Assembly: GCA_033239005.1 (NCBI GenBank)
Contig: BSQZ01000100.1
Span: forward strand, 906,001-970,000
Reading direction: 5' to 3'
Source of the DNA: Lamellibrachia satsuma
Lineage: Eukaryota; Annelida; Polychaeta; Sabellida; Siboglinidae
Length of the DNA stretch: 64,000 nt
The notes under the pieces are model-generated. The model saw only the letters and a program-made list of their open reading frames with translations, was not told where the DNA came from and ran no database searches. How positions within the stretch are numbered: position 1 is the stretch's first letter; the number at the start of each line of letters is the position of its first letter. The position numbers and the translations under genes are program-made. Below, piece after piece: positions 31,845-44,227 of the stretch.

Positions 31845-34090
31845 TTGTTCACGAATCTTGATAATTTTGTAAAAAATTAAGTTTTGCATACTGAGCAAAT
31901 CCTTGTAAGCTGTGTGTATTAAGCTTTTCCTTTACTATTGTGGGAATATTATTAAGTAAAAATGGTAAATTATGCCGAAGACTTTTTTTTGCAAATTCAT
32001 GTTTAGTTTTATAAGTATATATTTCATTCTTGATTCGTGTATCATAATTATGTATGTCATAGTTGAAGATTTTCATCCAGTTTTGTAAATAAACTGGTCA
32101 ATTGTTATGCAAATATTTATAATTTTAATTGTTGTAATTTGTCACCTACTTTTAACATGCTGAGTTTTTTATGGAGTGGCTCTGTGTGGGAATTATAATT
32201 ACTTAAGGTAATAATTCACAAAGCTTTCTTTTGAAGTTTTATTTTTCTATTTGTTTGAAAACCCCAAGCCATGATGCAATAGTTAATGTGTGGTACAATT
32301 AATTAATTATATAATAACGTTTTAATTTGTTGTGATAACATGTTTTAATTTATTTAAAATACCAATCTTTTTAGAACATGCGTTTGAAATTTTTTCAGTA
32401 TGTCTTTTCCAGTTCAAATTTGTATCAATAATTAAACCTAAAGAATTAAATTCCTTAACTTGTTCAATATTTATATTATCTATCTTCAGTGTAAGCATCT
32501 GTACATTTGAATGTCATATATTTAAATTTTGCAATGTTTAATGATAATTTATTTATTTTTAAAAGTTCATCATTTATTAAAGATTCTAAATTGTCATTTT
32601 GTATGTTATCATTAAAAGTATTTAAAGTACTTGATAAGGTTGTGTCATCAGCATAAATGATGAAATTAAACATTTTATTGGCTTGTGCAAAATCATTGAT
32701 ATATATATATATATATATATATAATAAATAACAGAGGTCCTAGGATTGAGCCCGGTGGTATGCCAGCTGTTATTGGTAACATGTTTGATTTTATATGATC
32801 AATTTCAGTATATTGTTGTTACGGTTATTTAGGTAGCTACTGAATAAGTTCATATTTGTACCATTTATTCCATAATATTTTAATTTTTCAATTAATATTA
32901 AATGGTCAGTGGTATCGAATGCTTTAGAAAGGTCCAAATATATGTTTATGGGTATTTCATCCTGATCCATTTGGGCTATAATGTTATATATTAATTCCAG
33001 TGCAGCATTTTCCGTTGAATGCTTGGGTCGAAAACCATATTAATGGTCAAAGAAAAGTTTGGAGTCTTTCAAATAAGTTGACAATTGATCAAAAATGATT
33101 TTTTCCAATACTTTTGAGATAGCTGGAAGAAGATTATATGGCTCTATAATTATAAAATATTGTTGGCTCGCCTTTTTTTATAAATTGGAATTACCTTAGC
33201 AATGTTTTATTTATCAGGGAATATTCCTGTGGTTAATACTTGATTCGTTAATAATGTTAAAGATTTAGTTATTGCAGGTTCAATTAATTTTAGTAGTTTG
33301 GTGGAAAAACCATCAAATCCATAACTATTTTTGTTGGGTAGATTATTTATTATTATTTATTGTTCTCTTTACAGTATTTTCTTTAATTTTTAAAAATGTA
33401 AAACAGAGTTTACTTTTTATTTAGATAATACGAATGATCATGGAAGCCTTTACATTTAATAATGTTTGCCAGATGATTCCCTATATTAGTAAAACATGCA
33501 TTAAATTTATTTGCAATTTCCAATTTATCTGTCATAATAGAATTTGATTCTTTAAAATATGTAGGAAATGATTTGTTAGTTTTACTTTTAGACAGGATTT
33601 CATTTATAGTTTTCCAAGTATTTTTTATGTCAAATTTGAACTAATTAAAACATGTTTCAAAATATGATTGCTTTGCTATACGAAAGCTCCCTTTCAATAT
33701 AACATTGTATGTTTTAGATTACTCAGTAACATTTCATGTTCTGGAGAATCAGGATTTGTTAATTTTATTTGTTTGTAAAGTTTATCTTTGTGTCGTATTG
33801 AGGCTAGCAAACCTTGATTTATCCATGTAGACATTTTATGTTTATATTTATTAAATTTCACTAATTTAGTCATCATATATTTAATTTTAGCTTGATTTCA
33901 TCTAGGATAATGTTATAGTTACAGTTTGTGTCAGCCGTTGGACTTACATCTAGTTTCTCATATATTTTAGAAGAGATTAAATCCTCTTTGACTTTTAACA
34001 TTGCCTTTTTGTTTTGAATATTAATTTCTATGAATTTTGTAGAATGTTGTTTTTCAGAGTAGTATCCATAATTTTAAAATACGGTTGATG
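31845..34090 (-). mobile_element. LINE (fourth family), RT ORF, decayed
   Basis: Minus-strand fragments in order: KHKMSTWINQGLLASIRHKD (linker after endonuclease), RT N-terminal remnants, GSILGPLLFI then a TA run, NDFAQANKMFNFIIYADDTT (palm with YADD), LINDELLKINKLSLNIAKFK, and the C-terminal signature HNYDTRIKNEIYTYKTKHEF ending LQNYQDS. Stops and frameshifts throughout. This covers most of a polymerase ORF. Confidence 0.85.
32698..32722. repeat. (TA)n microsatellite at the LINE YIND motif
   Basis: A TA run of about 24 bp lies between the codons for GPLLFI and NDFAQ, the same position as in the CR1-like copies at 10278 and 58968. Confidence 0.85.
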
Positions 34091-34234
34091 ATCAGAGAAT
34101 TTTGTTGTTGCTGTTTTCAGATTATGGGAATCATCATCTGAAAACAGCACAAAATGCATATAGGTCCGCAACGACAGTGATGCACGTTTCAAAGAGACCT
34201 GAATCAGTTTCGACACTCAGAAGAGGCACCACCA

Positions 34235-34322
34235 TCACGTGCGTGCGTGTGTGCATGCGTACGTATGTGTATCTGAGCGAGCGGGCGGGCGGGAGGGCGG
34301 GCGGGTGGGCGGGCGGGCGTTA
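34235..34322. repeat. GT/CG-rich and GGGC-rich low-complexity tract
   Basis: gtgcgtgcgtgtgtgcatgc then repeated gggcgggc; the long frames through it are low-complexity artefacts. Confidence 0.8.
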
Positions 34323-34404
34323 ACTATGACCCAGCATATGGCCTGACAAACAGTGATTATGCACCATATAAATTTAACAAGTTTTATCAACACTGCCATC
34401 CAAG

Positions 34405-35165
34405 GAAAAGGCCCAGATGGCAAGTGGACAAGGAAGCCATTGGCCTATCGACAGTCCAAATTTTTTAATATATGCGTAATCCGCCCTCCTGAGATATGTG
34501 TCAACCTTGTTTATAAACATATTCACGCTGCTAGGAGTTACACAATCTGTAGATAATTTGTTCCATTCATTGATTGTCCCCTGTGAGAACGACTACTTTC
34601 TGATATCCAATCTACATTGATCTTTTCCTAATGTTACCTTATGCCCTCTTGTTCTATTATCATTCTTGAGCGAGAAAAAAATATTTCTATAACAATTTTC
34701 ATACTCATTCAATATCTTAAAAACTTCAATTTAATCGCGTATCAACCACCTTGTCTCTAGAGGTGTTAAACCACATTCTTTTAGTCATTCTTCATAGCTA
34801 AGGTCTTTCAGTTCTGGAATCGTTTTAGTTGCTCTCCTATGTATTCGTTCAAGCGTATCTATATGTTTCTTACGATATGGTCTCCAAGCTTGTATGCAGT
34901 ACTCTAAATGAGGCCTAACTATTGCTTTATACAGAGGTATAATTAGTTTTTTTCCTTGTGTATTATATTTCGCCTATTCAACCAAAGAATTTGATTACCC
35001 TTTGAAGCTGCAATACCACACTGCTCTGAAACTTTCATATCAGCACTTATTGTAACTCCTAAGTCCTTTTCTTTTACAGTAGTACCCAGAACAGTATCTC
35101 CCATTTTATAATTTACACCAAGTTCCCGTGTCCTGTACGTAGGCATTTACATTTCCCAAAATCCA
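34405..35165 (-). mobile_element. CR1-like LINE 3' end
   Basis: Minus strand: [40 protein letters not shown], then frameshifted IQAWRPYRKK, and the 3' tail at 34405-34440 (gatggcaagtggacaagg). 5' truncated at about 35165. Confidence 0.85.
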
Positions 35166-35439
35166 AGTTCCCGTAATATTTTTCAGGGGTTGAAATATAA
35201 TTTATAGCATCAGAGTATTATAATCATGTTATCTATTTTATTAGTCCACGAATAATTTGTTTACTGCCAACATTTTTATAAACATGCAAGTGCACCATTT
35301 AATAGTATATGTGCAGTGTAGTTGGAACTAAACCTGATATGGTGGTAATTTTTATAAGTGGAGAGGATGTGATATGACGTCTTCTGACAATTTTTTCAAG
35401 TGTGTTTACTGTAGAGCCAGACAGTGACATTCCTTATAT

Positions 35440-35720
35440 TCCACCAGTGGATTTAAGTCACAACATGGAAGAATTGGCTATTGATGAGGAAATGATTAAG
35501 AAAAACTTGATAATCTTAATGTGCGCAAATGAGTAGGACCAAATGGTGTTCACCCTAGGTTGTTACAAGAATTATCTAATCATTTATGTAAACTACTAGC
35601 TAGGCTATTTAATAATTAACTTGCTGTCGCTGAACTACAAAAGGAATGTAAACAAGCACGGTGTCAAAGACCATATTGTTAGTCATATGAAGAAAAATGA
35701 GCAACAGTTTGTGTTTATTA
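35440..35720 (+). mobile_element. L2/CR1-type LINE fragment, RT N-terminal part
   Basis: Translation reads LDNLNVRK-stop-VGPNGVHPRLL then QELSNHLCKLLARLFN, then DHIVSHMKKNEQQFVFIKGC and FTELQLLNVMDSWTRAL. This is RT motif 0/1 (NxSKxxGPDGxxPRLL and GFxxGxSTxxQLL). It runs directly into the 104-bp array. Confidence 0.75.
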
Positions 35721-36930
35721 AAGGTTGTTTTACAGAACTCCAACTGTTAAATGTTATGGACTCATGGACCAGAGCTTTATATAGAGGATGCCAGTCACTG
35801 AGATACATTAGTTTGGGTTGAATAAAGGTCATTCTATGGAACTCCAACTGTTAAATGTTATGGACTCATGGACCAGAGCTTTAGATAGAGGATGCCAGTC
35901 ACTGAGATACATTAGTTTGGGTTTAATAAAGGTCATTCTATGGAACTCCAACTGTTAAATGTTATGGACTCATGGACCAGAGCCTTATATAGAGGATGCC
36001 AGTCACTGAGATACATTAGTTTGGGTTTAATAAAGGTCATTCTATGGAACTCCAACTGTTAAATGTTATGGACTCATGGACCAGAGCCTTAGATAGAGGA
36101 TGCCAGTCACTGAGATACATTAGTTTGGGTTGAATAAAGGTCATTCTATGGAACTCCAACTGTTAAATGTTATGGACTCATGGACCAGAGCTTTAGATAG
36201 AGGATGCCAGTCACTGAGATACATTAGTTTGGGTTTAATAAAGGTCATTCTACGGAACTCCAAGTGTTAAATGTTATGGACTCATGGACCAGAGCCTTAT
36301 ATAGAGAATGCCAGTCACTGAGATACATTAGTTTGGGTTTAATAAAGGTCATTCTATGGAACTCCAACTGTTAAATGTTATGGACTCATGGACCAGAGCC
36401 ATATACAGAGGATGCCAGTCACTGAGATGCATTAGTTTGGGTTTAATAAAGGTCATTCTACGGAACTCCAACTGTTAAATGTTATGGACTCGTGGACCAG
36501 AGCCTTAGATAGAGGATGCCAGTCACTGAGATACATTAGTTTGGGTTGAATAAAGGTCATTCTACGGAACTCCAACTGTTAAATGTTATGGACTCGTGGA
36601 CCACAGCCGTAGACAGAGGATGCCAGTCACTGAGATACATTAGTTTGGGTTTAATAAAGGTCATTGTACGGAACTCCAACTGTTAAATGTTATGGACTCA
36701 TGGACCAGAGCTTTAGATAGAGGATGCCAGTCACTGAGATACATTAGTTTGGGTTTAATAAAGGTCATTCTACGGAACTCCAACTGTTAAATGTTATGGA
36801 CTCATGGACCAGAGCCTTAGATAGAGGATGCCAGTCACTGAGATACATTAGTTTGGGTTGAATAAAGGTCATTCTACGGAACTCCAACTGTTAAATGTTA
36901 TCGACTGATGGATCAGATCTTTAGAGATGC
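35720..36930. repeat. 104-bp minisatellite derived from LINE RT sequence, about 11-12 copies
   Basis: The period is 104 bp (35741, 35845, 35949). The unit encodes, in one frame, KGHSMELQLLNVMDSWTRAL followed by DRGCQS, i.e. the same RT segment as the flanking LINE. The array is therefore a local amplification of retrotransposon coding sequence. Confidence 0.93.
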
Positions 36931-36936
36931 CTGAGA

Positions 36937-37775
36937 TGCATTATTGCTACATTATCGTCCAATGACAAACAATATGTCAACGAGATGGGGAATAGGAAGA
37001 TGACCACCTGAGGGCATCATATTTCACAGCTAATCTGGCCATGTTGATGATAGCGACATGGTACATTGACAGTTTGAGTGTTTCTTTATTTATTTGAGCT
37101 ATGTTTTCTTTGTGTGACCATACTGCGAAGGCCTAAGCACATTATTAGATTTGAAAGAGTTTTTCTATCTTTCGGGTGTTGGTTTCATACAGTTTTTAAT
37201 TGAAACAAATACATTCCAGTCACGTTTCACCAAACAACTGGTGGTCATCTTGAAAATTATGATTTTGATTAATTTTTTAATGGAAATTTTTTTTTTAAAG
37301 TAACCATCAGGATTGGATAATTGTTTTATTGTGGGCAAAATTAACATAAATGACTACATTTACTTCACAGGATTGCCAATGGTAAGTTCAGTGGATGATT
37401 TCTGTATAGTACGTTGAAGTTGATGTTTTATTTTACTTTGTCATTCGATGAATTTTGCTTCACGATCTAAACATTTATTAATTGTAACACAGCAATTTTC
37501 AAGGGAAATGAATGGCAATGGTTTGGGGCCTAAGCGGAAGATAGCAAAATTCTTAAAAAAATATGTACTTAAGCCTTAGCAGTTTGCTCATACTAACAAA
37601 ACACAGCTCAAATAAACAACGAAACACTCAAATTGTCGATGGACCGTGCCGCAATTAACATGGCCAGATTATCCGAGTAATATGACACCCTCAGGTGGTC
37701 GTTTCCAAAACCCATCTTGTTGATGCAACTTTTTCATTGGACAATAATGTAGCAATAATGTATCGCTGTGGGTAC
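36937..37775. mobile_element. Element with long inverted repeats (foldback-like)
   Basis: The left arm (about 36937-37190) matches the reverse complement of the right arm (about 37510-37775) along about 250 bp. Anchors: attgctacattatcgtccaa against attgctacattattgtccaa, gaccacctgagggcatcat against gaccacctgagggtgtcat, and ctaatctggccatgttgat against ataatctggccatgttaat. The central 320 bp has no coding frame. The left end touches the 104-bp array. Confidence 0.7.
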
Positions 37776-37909
37776 CACTGATGCTGGTCACGTCGAAATC
37801 CAAATTAAAATTGACTGTAAACACCACATCTTAATCAAATTGCCAAACGAAGGCGTCGCTGTTAAACACTAATTTGACAAACTTGATTTGATATGCTTTC
37901 CAAAAATGT

Positions 37910-39264
37910 GGCTGGTAGAGAAGACTCAACTCTCCTGGGAAGAATTCAGCTACATAATGAACATGTACACTTTACCAGTGACATATTTGGTAGGAATAGT
38001 GGATACTCGACTATCTTTACAAAGTATTCAGCTATGCAATCAATGTGCACACTTTGCCAATGGCGTACATAGTCATTAGATGGGATAATATACATAGTCA
38101 TTAGATGGGAGACTCGACTGTATTAATTTATGCAATCAATGTGCACATTGTATCACTGCCACACATAGTCGGCATAGGGGAGACTCTACTGTGTTGGGAA
38201 GTATTCAGATATGTGCACATTGTATCACTGCCACACATAGTCGGCATAGGGGAGACTCTACTGTGTTGGGAAGTATTCAGATATGTGCACATTGTATCAC
38301 TGCCACACATAGTCGGCATAGGGGAGACTCTACTGTGTTGGGAAGTATTCAGATATGCAATCAACGTGTATACTTTACCAGTTCCATACATAGTCAGAAG
38401 AGGGGAGATTCGAATGTCTTGTGACCTATTTATCTATGCAATCAATGTGCATACTTTACCAGTGCAATACATAGTCACAGCAGGGGAGACTCAAATGTCT
38501 TAGGAAAGAATTCAGCAATGCAACCAATGTCAAGATTTTACCACTGCCACACATATCGATAGAGGGGAGACCTGACTGTGTTGGGAAGTATTCAGCTGTG
38601 TAATCAACATGTATATTTTACCAGTCCCATACATAGTCAGAAGACGGGAGACTCGATTGTATTGGGAAGTATTCAGCTATGCCAACAGTGTGCACATTTT
38701 ACCATTGACATACATTTTATCAATGACACACATTTTACCAATGAAATACATTTTACTAATGACAAACATAGTCATTAGATGGGAGACTCGTATGTTGTGG
38801 GAAATATTCAGCTATGCAATTAATGTGTATACTTTATCAAAGAAATACCTGGTAGGTAGATGGGAGATTCGACAGTCTTGGGAAGTATTCAGCTACCCAA
38901 TCAATGTATACAATTTTCCAGTGAAATATTTGGTAGGTAGAGGGGAGATTCAACAGTCTTGGGAAGTATTCAGCTATCCAATCAATGTGTATACTTTACC
39001 AGTCACATACATACTCTGACTTGGGAAGTATTCAGCTATGCAATCAATGGGCAAATTTTACCAATGACATACAAAGTCATTAGATGGGAGACTCGACTGT
39101 GTTGGGAAGTATTCAGCAATGCACATCAATGTGCACATTTTACCACTGCCACACACAGTCAGTATGGGGGAGACTCGATGATGTTGGGAAGTATTCAGCT
39201 ATGCAATCAATGTATACATTTTACCACTGCCACATATGGTTGGTAGAGGGGAGACTCGACTGTC
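37910..39264. repeat. Variable 72-96-bp minisatellite, modal unit about 81 bp, about 16 copies
   Basis: The repeat core is ttgggaagtattcagctatg followed by caatcaatgtgcac, a ttaccagtg stretch and catagtc plus ggggagactcgactg. Three adjacent perfect units at 38191-38335 are 72 bp. Where units are 81 bp, frames stay open, giving spurious proteins. Interrupted on the right by two hAT-like insertions and continuing at 39859-40123 and 41500-41680. Confidence 0.92.
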
Positions 39265-39272
39265 TTGGGAAG

Positions 39273-39850
39273 CACCTGCCAAGCGAGTGAAAAGATGCGA
39301 TAATATCAACGTCAGAGCAGCGTTCCTGCGATTGTCCCTGAACAGTCCGAGTCAGCATGCTTTGTTATGTTGGTGGAGATCCATAATGTTGATGTGCTTG
39401 CCGCTAGTAACCAAGTCGCTACTGTACATGTTTATATATTTAAAATAAAGTTTCAAGTTACTTTTTCATGAACCTTAATGTGTTGGTTCTTCTTCTATTA
39501 TTATTATTACTGTGCAGGTGATAACGCCAACATCGCTGCACAGCTAGTAAGACTCGACTGGGCCAATAATGATTAAACCGGACTTGGCCTGCCATTGAAA
39601 AAACCTAATTTGGCCAATAATGGATATCATTTGACATTTGCTCAACTTGCATTGGCCTACCAATGCAAAAACTAAATGGGCCAATAATGGCTGTCATTAT
39701 ATCAACCATCATTGGCTTGCAAATGAAAAAAATAAATTGGGCCAATAATGGCTGTCATAGACGCAACGGCTTCCACAGAAGCTGTTCGTGCGTTTAAGGT
39801 TTTTTAGAATGTTAAAGACTGGCAAAATTTTATTTCTGGCTAAGGGCCTG
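39273..39850 (+). mobile_element. hAT-like non-autonomous element X, 578 bp
   Basis: Inserted in the 81-bp minisatellite. The 8-bp sequence ttgggaag flanks it on both sides (39265-39272 and 39851-39858), as expected for an 8-bp target duplication. The right end (ggctaagggcctg) matches the left end of element Y in reverse complement. The left end starts CACCTGCC and does not form a good terminal repeat with it, so X may be a deleted or recombined form. The interior repeats tgggccaataatggctgtca. Confidence 0.6.
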
Positions 39851-39858
39851 TTGGGAAG

Positions 39859-40123
39859 TATTCAGCTATGCAATCAATGTGCATATTTTACCAGTGCCAT
39901 ACATAGTCAGAAGAGGGAAGATTCGAATATCTTGCGAAGTATTCAGCTATGCAATGAATGGGCACATTTTACCTATAACATTAACATAACGTTAGTAGAG
40001 GGGAGACTCAATTGTCTCGGGAAGTATTAAGCTATGCAATCAATATGCACACTTTAAAAGTGACATACCTGGTCGGAATTGCGGTGACTCGACCGTCTTG
40101 GAAAGTATTCAGCTATACAATCA
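39859..40123. repeat. 81-bp minisatellite, block between elements X and Y
   Basis: Three to four units of the 37910-39264 type, retained between two mobile-element insertions. Confidence 0.9.
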
Positions 40124-40131
40124 ATGTGCAT

Positions 40132-41499
40132 CAGGCCATTAGCCAGAAATTTAAGTTTGCCAATATTGCACCTTAAACGGATGAACAATGGCTTCCCTGG
40201 AAGCCGTTCACGTCTATGACAGCCATTATTGGCCCAATTGATTTTTTTTACTAGGAAGCCAATGTGTGTTGATATTATGACAGCCATTTGGTTTTTGCAA
40301 GTTGACCAAATGTCAGATGACAATCATTATTGGTTGAATTAGGTTTTTTCAATGGTAGGCCAAGTCCGGTTTAGCTATTATTGGCCCAATCGAGTTTATC
40401 TAGCTGTGGTGCGAGATTATCACCTGAACAGTGATAATACTAACAGAAGAGCCAACACATGAAGGTTTGTTAAAAAGTTACTTGAAACTTTATTTTAAAT
40501 ATATAAACACGGAAGTAATGTTTGCAGCATCTTAAGACTAAGTACATGCATGCAAATACGTCTAATGTGAACAAATATGATTACAATCACACTCAAAATC
40601 AAATGCTTGACACTAAAAGTAAAGCAATACAACACATAAAAATATAAGATATAGCACTCAGTAATACAATTCGTTTTAAAAGTAATACATTGACACATTA
40701 CTTTTTTGCTAAAACAGCAATCATCCAGATCCAGTATTGCCTAGGCTATGCCATGGCTATGCCTAGCCCTAGCCTAGGCTATGGTTATTGGACAAAAAAA
40801 CTATGAATTTACTAGACTGAGCACAGCCTAATCGTTCGTGGTTTGCCTGCCGTTTGAGTTTTCTTCCAGCAAAAGGGAAACTGCTGCCGATAGTAGAGCC
40901 TACATGCCAATTATGGATGTAAACCAGGGCCCGAATCAGACTCAATTTCAAAGTCGACCACGATCACGATTGACCACTGCAGAATGCCAGTGGTGGGCGA
41001 CAATACAGTAGCTTTTATTCTCGTTTACGAAAAAAGCATCAATTGTCGTGAACTTTGAAATATCGCATATTTTCACTCACTCTCGCTTGGCAGGTTCCAT
41101 TTTGAACTCGCCCCACGACATCCGAAAGACGGGATTATTTCTTCAAATGAGAGCGCCAATGGATAAGCACTGAGAAAGGTCATAGAAACGCGTTTCCCAA
41201 CCAATGGCACACACGATTACAATAAATAGAGATCAGCCACAGTATCATTATTTTCCAAAGATGTCAAGGTTAAAAATATATAGATCTTATAGATCGGCGG
41301 TATTCGCTATTCTGCCGCTGACAACATTCATCGAATCATGACCGCGTACGCTAAGAGTCATTAAGACATTTCAAACAATTTTATTATGAAAAAATATCTT
41401 GTAAAAAGAAAAACCCGTCTTTTATTTTTATTTTACTCGTCCTCATCAGATATTTGCCCGTCTTGAAGACGGGCAGGCGGGTCTCTGGCTAAGGCTCTG
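40132..41499 (-). mobile_element. hAT-like non-autonomous element Y, 1368 bp
   Basis: The ends CAGGCCATTAGCCAGA and (reverse complement of the right end) CAGAGCCTTAGCCAGA are near-identical terminal repeats. They are flanked by atgtgcat and atgtggac, a probable decayed 8-bp target duplication of the minisatellite word atgtgcac. About 370 bp at its left end is the reverse complement of element X, so X and Y lie head to head. No transposase frame. CAG ends and an 8-bp duplication point to hAT; this is an inference. Confidence 0.65.
41456..41474. other. Short hairpin near the right end of element Y
   Basis: gcccgtcttgaagacgggc forms a 9-bp stem with a single-base centre. It lies within the terminal 45 bp of the element and may be a sub-terminal structural signal. 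Confidence 0.5.
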
Positions 41500-41680
41500 A
41501 TGTGGACACTACCAGTGACATACATAGTCGTTAGAGGGGAGACTCAACTCTCTTGGGAAGTATTCAGCTATGCAATAAACGTGCACACTTTACCAGTGAT
41601 ATACCTGGTCAGTAGAGGGGAATCTCGACTGTGTTGGGAAGTATTCAGCTATACAAACAATGTGAAGTATTTCGCTATGC
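41500..41680. repeat. 81-bp minisatellite, terminal block
   Basis: About two units (gacatacatagtcg, ggggagactcaact, ttgggaagtattcagctatg), continuing the array after element Y. Confidence 0.9.
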
Positions 41681-41699
41681 CTAGAAGGACAAGATTAGG

Positions 41700-42195
41700 A
41701 GAAAACTAAGTGTCCCTGGGGAATGCCAGAGAACACTACCTGACTTCCGTCACTGAACCAGCCACTGCCTGTGATTGTGCAGAACTATATGGCACAGTTA
41801 GAATAACAATGTTTGAAGGTGTTGATAACTATACTGTTACCTAAACTGATTTTAGTGAATAAATAAGTAATGACAACAATGTCCAATTGTCAAACTGTGC
41901 GTAGTATACATTAGACTGTGATATTGGGATGATGATCATGACAGCTGGAGGGTGCAATATGGTCGTGGGTTCCCTCCTCAAGCATTGTAACAAAATTAAT
42001 GGTGGCGATATATGCTAAACTAATCAATTCAGTAAAATGATGGGTGTCAAACCTAATTTACAAGACGTGACCCCCTTTCAAACAAACCTGTGCATATTTA
42101 GCCACCAGAGGGAGGCAGATGCTCCAGTTGAGGGACATCAATCTTGCGATTACCACGAGTGATAGGGCGCGAGACTGACATCAAATAAATGTTAC
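41700..42195. other. Spacer, nothing recognised
   Basis: No supported frame or repeat. Confidence 0.4.
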
Positions 42196-42199
42196 CAAC

Positions 42200-42262
42200 C
42201 TGAAACTGCCACTTTGTAGTGCCGAGTCAATTGTCTCCACCACGGACGAGACGTCTTCAGTT
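42200..42262 (-). CDS. Candidate 63-nt exon, unassigned
   Basis: The minus strand has an acceptor-like ttctgctaag, 63 open nt and donor gttggt. In phase 2-2 it reads TEDVSSVVETIDSALQSGSF with an Arg codon split at the donor. The peptide is amphipathic and protein-like. Neighbouring sequence to about 42640 has similar short open stretches broken by stops, suggesting an old exon or pseudogene rather than an active one. The 63-nt length equals that of the coiled-coil exons but phase and sequence differ. Confidence 0.28.
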
Positions 42263-42719
42263 CTTAGCAGAATAACACAATCGGCAATGTTCTACTCAAG
42301 TGACCACGCATGTCTGACACTCTCACACTGGGCGTAGAATCGGTGGTGTTCCCCTCAACAACGTGAAGGCTATTCTAAGGTCATCCTGCTTCTATACACT
42401 CACAAATATTGCATTGATGTGTTGACGACTGTCTCGCAGACTCACAAACTCTCGTTGGAATGTGACACTGGTGTCATCCACAACCACGTAAGATGTTTTA
42501 TGTCACTGTCAATTGAAACAATCATCAACAGTCCACAGATGTGGTCATGACTGTTTCACAAACTCACAGAGGTCTTGTACAGAGTTGTTGATATCATCAT
42601 TTTTACCTTTCTCATCGGTGATTTTGACTTGATCTCAGTCTCTGCAACAATGATACAAGTTATGAATAGCATATAAAAGATTATTGCCAGTATATATGTC
42701 ATGTTTTTTGAAAGAATGT

Positions 42720-43590
42720 TGATAGACGAGGGATCACCAGTAGATATTATCTTCTTAGATTTTCAGAAAGCTTTTGACAACGTGCCGCATCATCAGAAGA
42801 ACTTCATTTATTTGGTCACACATATTTACATCACATTATGAGCCATCAGTAGACAATAAGTGGGTCTGAGGAGATCCTGTGGAAACTCCTTGGGGCTTTT
42901 GACGGGGATAACCAAGGGTATAATTGTGCAGAAAAACCAAAACCAAAATAACTCTGGTTATTATTACATTAACCAAAGTAGCATATAAAATATATATATA
43001 ATGAATTGTTTAGAATACTGTTTCGACCGAGTCCTATAACAGTTTAAATACAAACGTGATTTTTCTACTTTTAATTATTGAGGTAGTTTTGCATTAAGAT
43101 TATGGCCAATATTTGTAAAATAATTATTAAATTGGTCCACTATTACCTTTTTGTCTGTACAGCAATTTCCATCTGATGTTACAAATGTATCATTGACAAT
43201 AAAGATGAAAGATTACTACTTAAATTAAAAGCTAATGGTATCTGGGATGGCGTAATCGACTGGATAGAGCAATGGCTGACTGACAGAAGACAGCATGTTG
43301 TAGTAGATTTTCTCACTAAAGAAAGTAGAAACAGAGGATGAGGTAACATTAGTAAAGGATCAGTGTATATTGGATATCAGGAAGAATTCATTCTCACAGA
43401 GGACAATGAATGAATGGAACAAATTATCTACAGATTGTGTAACTGCTAGCAGCGTGAATAAGTTTAAAAACACGGTTGACACATATCTCAGGAGAGCATG
43501 TTGGACTCTCGATAAGCCAATGGTTTCCTTGTCCACTTACCATATGGGCATTTGCCTTGAATGGGAATCTTGTTAAAATTGTCTTGTTAA
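42720..43590 (+). mobile_element. CR1-like LINE, broken by a nested insertion
   Basis: DEGSPVDIIFLDFQKAFDNV precedes a break at about 42800. At about 43205 the frame resumes with RLLLKLKANGIWDGVIDWIE and QWLTDRRQHVVVDF, then jumps to the C-terminal SRNRG and KNSFSQRTMNEWNKLSTDCV and the 3' tail. So it carries a 400-bp insertion and a large RT deletion. Confidence 0.8.
43075..43204 (-). mobile_element. LINE fragment nested in the CR1-like copy
   Basis: Minus strand reads VNDTFVTSDGNCCTDKKVIV then DQFNNYFTNIGHNLNAKLPQ, the typical endonuclease-RT linker (FNxYFxNIGxNL). Probably from the same family as 31845-34090. Confidence 0.65.
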
Positions 43591-43915
43591 ATAGATAGTG
43601 GGGCATACCATCTCAAATCAACCAAAATAAGAAAATTTTGTTGCACTCATATTTCTGGCCACTGGTCAATGTAACCACATATGTCAAACCATAGGACTGT
43701 ATCTCAAATAGTTAGAGTTATGAAAAATTTTGCAGATTCTTTCATTTTTGCCAATTTTCTGAAATCATGAAGATTTCTTGTTCTACTTAAAATACCAAAA
43801 ACAATTTGTGAAAGATGTTGAGCTCAGCAATCAATATACATACATGTACCACAAGATTGTTGTTAATTACTTAATTAATTAATAGAAAAAGATTAACTAT
43901 TTTGCAGTTACCGAA
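43591..43915. other. Spacer, nothing recognised
   Basis: No supported frame or repeat. Confidence 0.4.
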
Positions 43916-43918
43916 ACA

Positions 43919-43980
43919 TGCACGCACGCACGCACGCACGCACCCACGAACGCACGCACGCACGCACGCACGCACGCAAA
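43919..43980. repeat. (GCAC)n microsatellite
   Basis: About 15 gcac/cgca tetranucleotides with two interruptions. Confidence 0.92.
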
Positions 43981-44227
43981 CACACAAGCATTTAATTTGT
44001 GTAGAGCTAAAATAACATCACTCCCGCCAACGTATTCCGTCGCCAAACCAAAACTTCTACATAAATTCCATTGCACCGGCTGTTGCAAATTAATCTGACA
44101 AACACAATTCAACAACTGGTCTGAAACAATCTTTCCCAAAGCCAATCACGGAACCTCCCGAACATTTGAATTAGAAAGGTGAGTGTCTTCAAAGGTTCAA
44201 TAATGTGTTAATGATGTTTTTTGTCAA

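Noticed and set aside
38105..39246. Plus-strand frames with WEVFSYAINV repeats
   Set aside because: Produced by the 81-bp period of a minisatellite. Unit length varies (72-96 bp) and frames change between units.
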